This document shows positions 1 to 6,208 of a stretch of DNA of 11,120 bases, piece after piece. This DNA is from an archaeon (GTDB taxonomy: Archaea; Thermoproteota; Nitrososphaeria; Nitrososphaerales; Nitrosopumilaceae). The DNA lies in contig JAKAJY010000182.1 in assembly GCA_021824845.1 (NCBI GenBank), positions 1 to 11,120 on the forward strand, read 5' to 3'. Position numbers and translations under genes: made by a program. The stretch's first letter is position 1, and the number at the start of each line of letters is the position of its first letter. The notes below the pieces were generated by a model. It saw only the letters and a program-made list of their open reading frames with translations, was not told the origin of the DNA and did not search any database.

Positions 1-250
1 TTACCTTGACTAGGACTATTTCGTTTTCCTCACACATTTGCTCAAACATGTTGTATATGGTTGGCACCTGTTCCCGCTTGCCATCCATGAAATTTGCAAT
101 GTATTGAGCAACCTCAGAAGAAAACGCAGTCATTTGGAATTCTTTTCCGTCTATTGATTTGAGTACCATCACCCCAAGGTGATCAATCAAACCAAGACCA
201 GATATTGTAACGGTTTCATAGTCTACATCTGGCTGCTCGTCGATTTTCAT
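1..250 (-). CDS. DUF151 / bifunctional-nuclease-like protein, 5' part only
   Basis: An open frame reads leftward from an ATG at 248-250 and runs off the left edge, giving 83 visible residues beginning MKIDEQPDVDYETV. The pattern of a short strand (VTISGLGLIDHLGVMVLKS), then DGKEFQMTAFSSEVAQYIANF, then a helix (VPTIYNMFEQMCEEN) and a final strand (EIVLVKV) resembles the N-terminal half of the DUF151 family, whose members carry 'LPIxIGPxEAxAI' followed by 'THDLL'. Some DUF151 proteins are described as bifunctional nucleases, but activity here is not shown. The C-terminus is missing, so the catalytic region cannot be judged. A TATA-like element lies at 271-280. The gene is divergent from the small gene at 371. 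The family call rests on pattern resemblance; another small thaumarchaeal alpha/beta family is possible. Confidence 0.6.
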   Translation of the reverse strand, partial: MKIDEQPDVDYETVTISGLGLIDHLGVMVLKSIDGKEFQMTAFSSEVAQYIANFMDGKREQVPTIYNMFEQMCEENEIVLVKV

Positions 251-270
251 AATGTCATTATGGGTTTTGC

Positions 271-280
271 AGATAAAACC
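271..280 (-). promoter_or_regulatory. TATA box for the DUF151-like gene
   Basis: On the minus strand GGTTTTATCT lies 21-30 nt upstream of the ATG at 250. That is the usual archaeal TATA distance and implies a leaderless or nearly leaderless transcript. The match is only moderate. Confidence 0.4.
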
Positions 281-302
281 AAACGGGTGATTTCCAGCCC
301 TG

Positions 303-332
303 AATATCAATTTGAAAATTAGATTTGATATT
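303..332. repeat. Inverted repeat, possible operator
   Basis: AATATCAA (303-310) and TTGATATT (325-332) are perfect 8-bp inverted half-sites with start points 22 bp apart, about two helical turns. They sit between two divergent promoters, just upstream of the TATA box at 343. This geometry suits a dimeric regulator, but the region is AT-rich and chance is a real alternative. Confidence 0.35.
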
Positions 333-342
333 TTACTGGTAT

Positions 343-352
343 CTTTTAAAAG
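343..352 (+). promoter_or_regulatory. TATA box for the 88-aa gene
   Basis: CTTTTAAAAG lies 19-28 nt before the ATG at 371. The spacing fits an archaeal TATA box for a leaderless mRNA. Confidence 0.55.
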
Positions 353-370
353 AATTTTTCACTAGATATT

Positions 371-637
371 ATGATGCATGAGGAGATCTCAGAGCACATC
401 AAAAAGCACATGGATTTATTGCTAGGGCAGACAAAGTCATACCTGCCATTCATAAAGACAGCATTCCCAAGCTGGAATCTCACAGATGCTTGCTTTAGTT
501 TGATTGTGGGCAATGCATTTTCAGTGTTTTTGAGTCAATACACAATGAGATTGATCTCGCCAACAGATCAAGACCTTGTAGAATTTGGCCAAATATCAAG
601 CCAGTACAGGGAAAAAATACAAAAACTCTTCTCCTAG
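371..637 (+). CDS. Conserved-looking hypothetical protein, 88 aa
   Basis: I do not recognise this protein. It has 88 residues, begins with two consecutive Met codons (371 or 374) and looks soluble and mostly helical. An acidic/basic N-terminus (HEEISEHIKKHMDLLLG) is followed by a more hydrophobic centre (DACFSLIVGNAFSVFLSQ) and a charged helical C-terminus (REKIQKLF). The central stretch is too short and interrupted to be called a membrane segment. A good TATA box at 343-352 and gene-like composition support it as real. Its TAG stop (635-637) overlaps the stop of the convergent Hsp20 gene by 4 bp. No function is proposed. Confidence 0.7.
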   Translation: MMHEEISEHIKKHMDLLLGQTKSYLPFIKTAFPSWNLTDACFSLIVGNAFSVFLSQYTMRLISPTDQDLVEFGQISSQYREKIQKLFS

Positions 638-1005
638 TCCTCGATTCTTATTTTCTTTCCCTGGAGTGTTTTTGGTATGGTTATTACAAGCCTGCCGTCC
701 GCAAATTTTGCAGATATGTTGTCTGAATCCACGTTTTTTGGCATGGATAGGCTCTTTTTGAAATATTCGTATTGATAGCTTTTTTGGTGCTCATCGCAGT
801 ATGATTCGCGAAGTTTTGCCTCAACTATTATGGTTTGATCCGAGTCGACAAAAACATTGATGTCTTTTTTGTCAACCAGCGGCAGATCAAACTCGAGGAC
901 CCATTTTGATTCGTGTTCCTTGATACAGCTAAGAGGCGAGAGTATTTTTTGCTCCAGATCATCACCAAGCTGGAAAATTGAATTATAGTCTAGTCGTTTT
1001 ATCAT
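634..1005 (-). CDS. hsp20: Small heat-shock protein, Hsp20/alpha-crystallin family
   Basis: This 123-residue protein is an ATP-independent holdase that should bind unfolding proteins in the cytoplasm as large oligomers. A short N-terminal arm (about 1-30) precedes an alpha-crystallin domain (about 32-112). The family signature A-x3-DG-x-L-x-I-x-IP is present as AKFADGRLVITIP (99-111). The C-terminal tail KKIRIED carries the I-x-I motif (119-121) that docks onto a neighbouring subunit. The frame stays open to 1071, but the extra 22 codons lie in another frame of the PAC2 gene. The chosen ATG (1003-1005) is 4 nt past the PAC2 stop and is preceded by GGTGAT, complementary to the usual archaeal 16S rRNA 3' end. 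It is the last gene of a three-gene operon. Confidence 0.92.
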   Translation of the reverse strand: MIKRLDYNSIFQLGDDLEQKILSPLSCIKEHESKWVLEFDLPLVDKKDINVFVDSDQTIIVEAKLRESYCDEHQKSYQYEYFKKSLSMPKNVDSDNISAKFADGRLVITIPKTLQGKKIRIED

Positions 1006-1012
1006 GATATCA
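1006..1012 (-). promoter_or_regulatory. Shine-Dalgarno site deciding the Hsp20 start
   Basis: GGTGAT, read on the minus strand across the PAC2 stop codon, can pair with the archaeal anti-SD sequence ATCACC. It stands 3 nt before the ATG at 1005. It fixes the internal start and implies coupled translation from the PAC2 message. Confidence 0.6.
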
Positions 1013-1732
1013 CCGATAGATCGGGGGCACCTTGGAGGGTAGCTGTTTTTCTTGTTGCTGTATGGCATCAAGTGTTTCTTGCATCAGACTACGGTGCTGG
1101 ATTCGCAAATAGTCAACTCTTTTTTGGATGTCTTTTGTGTCGACTTGGATTTTTAACACCTTTGCCAGAGACGTGATCGCAAAGATCGATGCTTGCGGAT
1201 CAGGAAAAAAGGAATGACATGATGTATACAGCATCAAAAGCGGAATCCTATAGTTTCTAAATACAGTAATGACTGTGGCATCTGTCCCAATAATAGAGCC
1301 GGCAATGAACTTTGGCAAGTCATTATCATACATTAGCTTCTCAAAGGATGGATGTGTTGCAAGACCATACGTTTTTGTGTCCTTGGAATCGGTGCTTTGA
1401 GTATCCACGCCGCTTGGGACAATCACCTTTTTGATGTGGTTTTTTTGGCAAAACTCTGCAATGGATGAGACAAATTCGTGCGCAACCTCTGGGAAAATTG
1501 GAACGTCAGATATTATTGCGTAAAGGTTATCTTTTTGGTAGATTCGAATTGGGCTTAGGATCTCGCCGTTTTCAACAAATAGAGTGGGCGTCATGTCTGG
1601 GTGGTTGATATCACCAATTAGCCTCATTTGCAGATGCGAAATAAGATACGATACGGTAAATGTGCCAATAAGACCATTTCCCGGAAATCCAAGAAGTAAA
1701 ATTTTGTTTGCAGTCTTGGTTTTTGCTTTCAT
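1010..1732 (-). CDS. PAC2 family protein (proteasome-assembly-chaperone-like)
   Basis: This 240-residue protein belongs to the archaeal PAC2 family, related in fold to the eukaryotic proteasome assembly chaperone PAC2 and to archaeal PbaA. The diagnostic N-terminal motif is GFPGNGLIG (15-23), followed by alternating strands and helices with 'SGVDTQST' near 107-114 and a helical, charged tail (about 200-240). Family members lie in the cytoplasm; their role in archaea is not firmly known and may be a chaperone or scaffold function. The start overlaps the upstream CBS gene stop as ATGA, and the Hsp20 start follows 4 nt after its stop, so the three are co-transcribed and probably translationally coupled. 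Sitting between a putative ribosome factor and Hsp20, a protein-quality-control role is plausible but inferred. Confidence 0.85.
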   Translation of the reverse strand: MKAKTKTANKILLLGFPGNGLIGTFTVSYLISHLQMRLIGDINHPDMTPTLFVENGEILSPIRIYQKDNLYAIISDVPIFPEVAHEFVSSIAEFCQKNHIKKVIVPSGVDTQSTDSKDTKTYGLATHPSFEKLMYDNDLPKFIAGSIIGTDATVITVFRNYRIPLLMLYTSCHSFFPDPQASIFAITSLAKVLKIQVDTKDIQKRVDYLRIQHRSLMQETLDAIQQQEKQLPSKVPPIYR

Positions 1733-2880
1733 TGCTGGGAGATTTTTCTAATGCTCAGCTTGTAGCGCTTTTTTGCCCGCTTTGATAACAGGCGCATCAG
1801 TCTTTCAGATATCTCATCAAAGGCCTTGCTAAGATCATAGCCACTCCTTGAGAACATGTACCTTTGATGTGGTGTGATTATTGTGGTAGAAACCTCAAAG
1901 TTGTATCTGCTTCCAGTGCCATGGTTTTTCTTCACGTAGACTTTGGCCTCTTGGATGTCAGGATAGACTCGCTGCAGCTTATCAAGTATCTTTGTGAATT
2001 TCTCCCCGATTATTCCAGCATTATCGTCCTTTGGCATGCCGACGATAAACAACGGAACCTTGCTCTTTACTTTGGTGCCAAGCAGGTTGAGAATGTCCCT
2101 GTATGTTATGATTCCCTGCAGATTGTCCCATAGAGATACAAGACAGAACGTAGTGTCTGCATGAAGCATCTCATCTAGGATGTGATTTAGATCATCAAGT
2201 GGTGCGCAGCTTGCCATTCTGTTTGTGCCAAGGTTTCCAACTGGTACCTCTAATCGATTCATCTTGTTTGATCCAATGTCTCCGCGCCCTACTCGCTCCG
2301 ATGGGATTATTGTATGCAGTATGTGGTTTGAGGTCAGAACCTGGACTATCTTATCTTTTTTCACAACAGGCAGGTGATCCAGTCGTTTACTGCTCATCAG
2401 CATTCTTGCCGTGCTCAGCAAGGTGTTGTTTTCTATGACAAGCGGATTTGCAGTAAAGATCTGGTTTGCCTTTATCCACTTGTTGTCAAGCTCAGATACC
2501 AGCTTTAGGATGTCTTTTGCCGAGACCACTCCTATGATTTGGTCGTCCTTTACTACCGGCGCTGAGCGAATTCTATTATGGGTAAGTATGTTGACTGCCT
2601 TTTCTATGGTATCGCCCTTTTGTAGGCTGGAAATTGGACGCAGAAACGAGCGGACATTCATCTTTACAATGTCTTTTCCAAGCAAGAGATCTCGCGTGTT
2701 TACGTTCAGTGTTACATGGTTTTCCCTGTAAAACGCATCAAATGTGTTATTATGCAGGATGATATGGATTGCCTCAGATACTGTAGAGGCCGGATCAACC
2801 AGCACTGCTTTGCTGATTAGGGAATCGATTTTTTTGTTCATTATGCCACTAAAGTGGTCATGAATTACATCTAGGCTCAT
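1729..2880 (-). CDS. Four-CBS-domain protein with HPF-like C-terminal domain
   Basis: This 383-residue protein has four CBS motifs (about 17-68, 76-130, 137-190, 214-268). They form two Bateman modules of the type that bind AMP, ATP or other adenosyl ligands. The last 110 residues have the order strand-helix-strand-strand-strand-helix: PLFIVGMP, IIGEKFTKILDKLQRVYP, QEAKVYVKK, RYNFEVSTTIITP, QRYMFSRSG, then a basic helix LSKAFDEISERLMRLLSKRA. This is the fold order of HPF/YfiA (S30EA) ribosome-hibernation proteins, including the basic final helix. I infer an energy-sensing, ribosome-binding dormancy factor, but the C-terminal match is by topology and not by a strong signature. It heads an operon with PAC2 (ATGA overlap) and Hsp20, and has a TATA box at 2904-2914. 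It could instead be a CBS regulator with an unrelated ferredoxin-like domain. Confidence 0.8.
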   Translation of the reverse strand: MSLDVIHDHFSGIMNKKIDSLISKAVLVDPASTVSEAIHIILHNNTFDAFYRENHVTLNVNTRDLLLGKDIVKMNVRSFLRPISSLQKGDTIEKAVNILTHNRIRSAPVVKDDQIIGVVSAKDILKLVSELDNKWIKANQIFTANPLVIENNTLLSTARMLMSSKRLDHLPVVKKDKIVQVLTSNHILHTIIPSERVGRGDIGSNKMNRLEVPVGNLGTNRMASCAPLDDLNHILDEMLHADTTFCLVSLWDNLQGIITYRDILNLLGTKVKSKVPLFIVGMPKDDNAGIIGEKFTKILDKLQRVYPDIQEAKVYVKKNHGTGSRYNFEVSTTIITPHQRYMFSRSGYDLSKAFDEISERLMRLLSKRAKKRYKLSIRKISQQ

Positions 2881-2903
2881 GTGTTTTTTGATTCAGAACA
2901 TGA

Positions 2904-2914
2904 ATTAAATAAAT
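2904..2914 (-). promoter_or_regulatory. TATA box for the CBS-HPF / PAC2 / Hsp20 operon
   Basis: On the minus strand ATTTATTTAAT lies 24-34 nt upstream of the ATG at 2880, a good archaeal TATA match and distance. The message would be leaderless. No comparable element precedes the two downstream genes, supporting a single operon. Confidence 0.6.
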
Positions 2915-2931
2915 GATACAATTTCCAGTTG

Positions 2932-2952
2932 TGATATTCAGATTTGATATTC
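2932..2952. repeat. Direct repeat TGATATTC in a divergent promoter region
   Basis: TGATATTC occurs at 2932-2939 and again at 2945-2952, a 13-bp period, just upstream of the TATA box at 2961. The 12-mer AGATTTGATATT (2940-2951) recurs exactly at 321-332, also 21-22 nt upstream of a TATA box. It is a possible activator or repressor site. Confidence 0.35.
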
Positions 2953-2960
2953 TTCTAGGT

Positions 2961-2970
2961 GTATTTAAAA
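2961..2970 (+). promoter_or_regulatory. TATA box for the 284-aa CBS gene
   Basis: GTATTTAAAA lies 25-34 nt before the ATG at 2995. It is a strong archaeal TATA match and indicates a leaderless transcript. Confidence 0.65.
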
Positions 2971-2994
2971 AACTGAACTGGCAGAAGAATTAGT

Positions 2995-3849
2995 ATGAAG
3001 CTAAAAAACCCAAGCCTTGATCAGGTGATCAGAAACGCAATCACAGTAACTGATACCATGAATCTGCTTGAGGCCCGTGAGGTCTTGCTAAGACACCATG
3101 TAGGGCGTATGCCTGTTCTGAACAGTAGCAAAAAGCCAGTGGGCATAATTACAGAAAAAGACTTTGTGCGGGCAATCTACAAGTTCAGCGGAAAAGAGGT
3201 CAGCAAGATCTCAGTTAGGGACTTTATGTCAAAGGATTTGATCACAGTAAAAAAATCAAACACCATTTATGATTGCGCCAAATTGATGCAGTCACATCGA
3301 ATAAGCTCAATTCTGGTCATGGACAAGGACAGACTAGCTGGGATCATAACAAAGACAGATCTAGCATCGGTGTTTTTGACCCAGTCAGTAGAGCCACTCA
3401 AGGTCTCACAAATAATGACCAAGGATGTAGTTACTGTAATGCCAGCAGACTCACTCTTGTTGGTGGAAAGCCTCCTAGTCAAGCACAAAATATCTCGCAT
3501 CATAGTTGCCCGAAACAAAAAGCCAGTGGGCATAATTACAAACCGAGATTTTCTACCTGCAAAGATGCCAAAGTGGATTAGAGAGTTTGCAGACCCAAAG
3601 GAGGTAGAAAAGTACAGGCTAAACCCAAACCCAGACGAGTTCAAAATGAACCAGCTTTCCTACATTTTGTCATTTAGGGCAGAGGACATCATGACCCCAA
3701 ACCCAGTAACGGTAAATGTGGACGAGCAAGTGTCAGCCGCCGTACTAATCATGATACGAAACGGAATTAGTGGTCTTCCGGTAGTAAAAAAATCGGTCTT
3801 GTGTGGAATAGTCACAAAATCCGATGTGGTAAGGGCAATCACTAGCTAA
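2995..3849 (+). CDS. Four-CBS-domain protein
   Basis: This 284-residue cytoplasmic protein is built almost wholly from four CBS motifs: about 9-62, 74-128, 135-188 and 228-284. A charged, proline-containing linker (about 189-227) separates the third and fourth. Typical CBS endings are visible: PVGIITEKDF (48-57), LAGIITKTDL (114-123), PVGIITNRDF (177-186) and LCGIVTKSDV (269-278). The two Bateman modules likely bind adenine nucleotides and report energy state, but no effector domain is fused, so the partner is unknown. CBS1 and CBS3 share an exact 25-bp DNA repeat. The gene is divergent from the CBS-HPF operon, and its stop overlaps the convergent cupredoxin stop by 8 bp. Confidence 0.9.
   Translation: MKLKNPSLDQVIRNAITVTDTMNLLEAREVLLRHHVGRMPVLNSSKKPVGIITEKDFVRAIYKFSGKEVSKISVRDFMSKDLITVKKSNTIYDCAKLMQSHRISSILVMDKDRLAGIITKTDLASVFLTQSVEPLKVSQIMTKDVVTVMPADSLLLVESLLVKHKISRIIVARNKKPVGIITNRDFLPAKMPKWIREFADPKEVEKYRLNPNPDEFKMNQLSYILSFRAEDIMTPNPVTVNVDEQVSAAVLIMIRNGISGLPVVKKSVLCGIVTKSDVVRAITS
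3129..3153 (+). repeat. First copy of a 25-bp intragenic direct repeat
   Basis: The 25 bases at 3129-3153 are identical to those at 3516-3540. Both encode the KKPVGIIT core of a CBS motif, here in CBS1. Confidence 0.85.
3516..3540 (+). repeat. Second copy of the 25-bp intragenic direct repeat
   Basis: This copy falls in CBS3 of the same gene. Identity at synonymous positions, when the rest of CBS1 and CBS3 has diverged, suggests local gene conversion or recent copying. Confidence 0.85.
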
Positions 3850-4342
3850 CAGTTACTACGCCGACTCGCCAAGGATGAATTGTACAGAAATAATGATACA
3901 CTCCTTCCTCATTGAACTTGTATGCAAATCGCTCACTTGTCTTTAGTGCCTTGCTGTTAAAGAGTGACAGTACGTTTCCTTGCTCGTCCTGGCTTTGTAT
4001 TGTATGCTGAATGTTATCGTCATTTATCCATACCACAGTAGTTCCTTTTTTGATTTCAAGGTTTAGCGGAATATAGAATCCGACATTTCCCACCTCAGAG
4101 TTGCCGTTTGGAATTACCACATTTGCCACGGTAGCAACGGGCTTTGATTCTTTTTGCTCTAGTATGATGACATTTTTCTCAATTAGAAACTTTATCGCAT
4201 TTAGGAATTCAGTCTCGGTGATTTTGCCTTCCACCCACCATTTTGCAGTGTTTTTTATCCAGTCTGGAACCGCCTCGGCATAAGCTGAGATTACCAAAGA
4301 TATCATCACAATTACAGCTAAGAGTGGAACTGCACGATTCAT
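3842..4342 (-). CDS. Secreted cupredoxin (plastocyanin-like blue copper protein)
   Basis: A signal peptide (about 1-22, cleavage likely after AYA) is followed by an N-terminal helical module, DWIKNTAKWW...FLIEKNVI (27-59), common on thaumarchaeal exported proteins. A cupredoxin domain follows (about 70-166). Three type 1 copper ligands are visible: H113 (IQHTIQ), C153 and H156 (CTIHPW). In close relatives the axial Met usually follows as HPWM; here that position is Arg159 (HPWRVG). Such proteins are thought to carry electrons in the copper-rich respiratory chain of ammonia oxidizers. Without the axial Met the site may have altered potential or may store or sense copper. Monocistronic, with a TATA box at 4366-4375. 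Confidence 0.88.
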   Translation of the reverse strand: MNRAVPLLAVIVMISLVISAYAEAVPDWIKNTAKWWVEGKITETEFLNAIKFLIEKNVIILEQKESKPVATVANVVIPNGNSEVGNVGFYIPLNLEIKKGTTVVWINDDNIQHTIQSQDEQGNVLSLFNSKALKTSERFAYKFNEEGVYHYFCTIHPWRVGVVTVS

Positions 4343-4365
4343 GATTTCTGAATATTATTGTGTGA

Positions 4366-4375
4366 TTATAATATC
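4366..4375 (-). promoter_or_regulatory. TATA box for the cupredoxin gene
   Basis: On the minus strand GATATTATAA lies 24-33 nt upstream of the ATG at 4342. It fits a leaderless archaeal promoter. Confidence 0.5.
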
Positions 4376-4402
4376 AAAGAAGAAAATCAACTCTGAGAAT
4401 TA

Positions 4403-5158
4403 CTATCCTTCAGATGCAGATTTTCCGCCATCTATATTCAGAATGGTTCCGGTGATCCATTTTGATTCATCAGATGCCATGAATATTGCGGCATTGGATA
4501 CATCTGCAGGATCGCCAATTCTGTTTAGTGGTTGCCTTTCCTCCAGTACCTTTCGTGCCTGAGGATCATCAAGGTACGGCTTTATCATGCCTGCATTGAT
4601 TATTCCAAGATTCAAACAGTTGCATCGAATGTTCTTTCTTGCATATTCAACTGCAATTGATTTTGTAAACATCGAAATGGCTGCCTTTGTAGCAGAATAC
4701 ACGGCTAGGTGAACCCTCGGAATTGCACGCTCACTTGAGATAGATCCAATGTTGATTATCGAGCCATTTTTGTTATCTAGCATCTTGGAAATTACCGCCT
4801 TGGTAATCTTGAATGTGCCCAAGATGTTTGTATTTACCAGATCCACAATATCCGAGTCCTTCATTTCATGAAAGTGGATTGCGTCGTTAATTTTTGCGGC
4901 ATTGTTTACCAGAATGTCGATTTTGCCATACTGAGCAACTATTTGCTCCACAACACTTAGCACCTGAGAATCATTCATGATATCACATGCCATCGATACT
5001 GCGTTTCCCTTGACCAATCCGCGTGCCTTGTCCAACGACCTGAGATTTCTGCCAAGCATGATTACTGTGGCGCCTTCTTCTGCGAATCTCTTGGATATGT
5101 CTGTTCCAATGTCGCTTGATGCGCCGGTTATGATTGCAATTTTGCCTTTAAGCTTCAT
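4403..5158 (-). CDS. SDR-family NAD(P)-dependent oxidoreductase
   Basis: This 251-residue classical short-chain dehydrogenase/reductase has the cofactor motif TGASSDIG (11-18), NNAA (85-88), the catalytic set N111, S141, Y154 and K158 (YSATK), and the C-terminal 'NIDGG' (241-245). Length and motif order match FabG-like enzymes. Arg38 right after the second strand suggests NADP(H) preference. The glycine motif carries Asp where Gly is most common (TGASSGIG), a tolerated variant. The substrate cannot be told; a 3-oxoacyl reductase or a sugar/alcohol dehydrogenase are both possible. It has its own likely TATA box and lies between the cupredoxin and a USP gene, all leftward, with no overlap. Confidence 0.93.
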   Translation of the reverse strand: MKLKGKIAIITGASSDIGTDISKRFAEEGATVIMLGRNLRSLDKARGLVKGNAVSMACDIMNDSQVLSVVEQIVAQYGKIDILVNNAAKINDAIHFHEMKDSDIVDLVNTNILGTFKITKAVISKMLDNKNGSIINIGSISSERAIPRVHLAVYSATKAAISMFTKSIAVEYARKNIRCNCLNLGIINAGMIKPYLDDPQARKVLEERQPLNRIGDPADVSNAAIFMASDESKWITGTILNIDGGKSASEG

Positions 5159-5177
5159 GATAGCACTAGAACAAATT

Positions 5178-5188
5178 ATCTTAAATCA
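5178..5188 (-). promoter_or_regulatory. TATA box for the SDR gene
   Basis: On the minus strand the element TGATTTAAGAT lies 20-30 nt before the ATG at 5158. The match is moderate. Confidence 0.4.
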
Positions 5189-5201
5189 GTTGTGCTGAAA
5201 G

Positions 5202-5633
5202 TCACTTTATCACCAGTACTGGTGCGGGTGATTTATGCAAAACATAGTTTGATACGCTTCCCAAAAATACCTCTCTTACTGCGCTACGACCGCGCGAGCC
5301 AATCACTACCAGATCAATTTTGTTGTTTTTGATGTATCTTGTGATGGTATAACCCGGTGTTCCATACAGAACGGTTTGGTTTGCCTTGATGTTGCTTTTT
5401 CTGCATATTGATGATGCCTTTTTGAGCACAGATTCCGCAAATTTGCGTTCAATGATTTGGCATTTTATCGGATCAACCACTTGCACTTCAATGCTTGGAA
5501 ACACCGAAACACAATACACCAAGTCTATTGCAGAATCAGACTTGGATGCCAGAAATATTGCCGCACCTAGTGCCCTAAAGGAGTTATCAGAACCATCAAG
5601 CGGAACCAAAATTTTCCCAAGTGAGAACAACAC
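5202..5633 (-). CDS. Universal stress protein (UspA family)
   Basis: This 143-residue single-domain USP has the N-terminal strand KILVPLDGS with Asp13 and the ATP-binding signature G-x2-G-x9-G-S: G112, G115, G125-S126. It is therefore probably of the ATP-binding class. USPs act as cytoplasmic dimers under nutrient or energy stress; the target here is unknown. The longest start is GTG (5631-5633), 26 nt downstream of a TATA-like CTTTAT element, which supports it; TTG one codon later is an alternative. An insert around 45-60 (PSIEVQVVDPIKCQ) is typical of the variable centre. The gene is divergent from the phosphoribosyltransferase gene. Confidence 0.93.
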   Translation of the reverse strand: MLFSLGKILVPLDGSDNSFRALGAAIFLASKSDSAIDLVYCVSVFPSIEVQVVDPIKCQIIERKFAESVLKKASSICRKSNIKANQTVLYGTPGYTITRYIKNNKIDLVVIGSRGRSAVREVFLGSVSNYVLHKSPAPVLVIK

Positions 5634-5655
5634 TATGGAGTTACCCGTATTACGA

Positions 5656-5665
5656 CATAAAGCGC
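5656..5665 (-). promoter_or_regulatory. TATA box for the USP gene
   Basis: On the minus strand GCGCTTTATG (the GC part could be a BRE) lies 23-32 nt upstream of the GTG start at 5633. It favours the GTG start. Confidence 0.45.
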
Positions 5666-5713
5666 CCCCAGATTACCAGGTTTGAATTTCAGTCATGAGA
5701 ATTAACCGACAGA

Positions 5714-5723
5714 GTCATAATGT
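5714..5723 (+). promoter_or_regulatory. Weak TATA-like element for the phosphoribosyltransferase gene
   Basis: GTCATAATGT lies 22-31 nt upstream of the GTG start at 5745. The match is weak and the call rests mainly on position. Confidence 0.3.
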
Positions 5724-5741
5724 TTTGCTGGGAATCATACA

Positions 5742-6170
5742 TTGGTGAAAAAAGGAATTGTCCATGACTACAAGAATTGGAGCGAAATAGAGTCAGCTAT
5801 TACGAAATTGGTAGAAAAACTCAAGGACAAGAATATAGAATTCAAAACAATATCGACAATCAGCAGGGGCGGACTGGTGCCAGCAAGACTCGTAGCAGAC
5901 AGACTAGGCATCAAGCAAATTCTAGTAGATGATGAGTCGGTTTCTTCAGATTCACTTTTTGTTGATGATATCTATGATTCCGGTGAGACATTTAGGAAAA
6001 TAATGCAAAAGGCAGATGATCCAGACAAGTTGGTCTTTGCAACAATTTATGCGAGAAGAAAGAAAAAATATCCAAAGCAGTTAGTATATTCAGAGCTCAC
6101 GCGCGACACTGAATACATTGTCTATCCATGGGATCGATTTGAGCACGGTATGCCATACGAAGCGCATTGA
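5742..6170 (+). CDS. Gpt-like purine phosphoribosyltransferase
   Basis: This protein of about 142 residues has a type I phosphoribosyltransferase fold. SRGGLVPARLVADRLG (41-56) is the pyrophosphate loop and following helix. SLFVDDIYDSGETF (71-84) is the PRPP-binding motif with paired Asp75-Asp76, and YPWDRFE (128-134) is the C-terminal element seen in archaeal xanthine/guanine phosphoribosyltransferases. The likely reaction joins PRPP and a 6-oxopurine to give a nucleotide, for purine salvage. The base specificity is not certain. There is no ATG start: TTG (5742) or GTG (5745) begins the frame, and I would favour GTG. It is followed by a 38-bp gap and a convergent CBS gene. Confidence 0.85.
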   Translation: MVKKGIVHDYKNWSEIESAITKLVEKLKDKNIEFKTISTISRGGLVPARLVADRLGIKQILVDDESVSSDSLFVDDIYDSGETFRKIMQKADDPDKLVFATIYARRKKKYPKQLVYSELTRDTEYIVYPWDRFEHGMPYEAH

Positions 6171-6181
6171 TTTAGAAATCA
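6168..6181. terminator. Small hairpin between convergent genes
   Basis: TGATTT and AAATCA form a perfect 6-bp inverted repeat with a 2-nt centre directly at the phosphoribosyltransferase stop codon. The region after it is AT-rich but has no long T tract. It may help end transcription, though this is weak. Confidence 0.2.
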
Positions 6182-6208
6182 AATCAGTAATTTAGCGATT
6201 GATTAGTT

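Noticed and set aside
1006-1071. N-terminal extension of Hsp20
   Set aside because: It overlaps the PAC2 gene; a Shine-Dalgarno site and the ATG at 1005 explain the start better.
1864-2731. Three rightward open frames inside the CBS-HPF gene
   Set aside because: They are antisense shadows of a clear CBS protein, Cys/Ser/Phe-rich, with no family likeness or promoter.
4341-4562. Short rightward open frame between the cupredoxin and SDR genes
   Set aside because: Most of it is antisense to the SDR C-terminus, and the rest covers the cupredoxin promoter.
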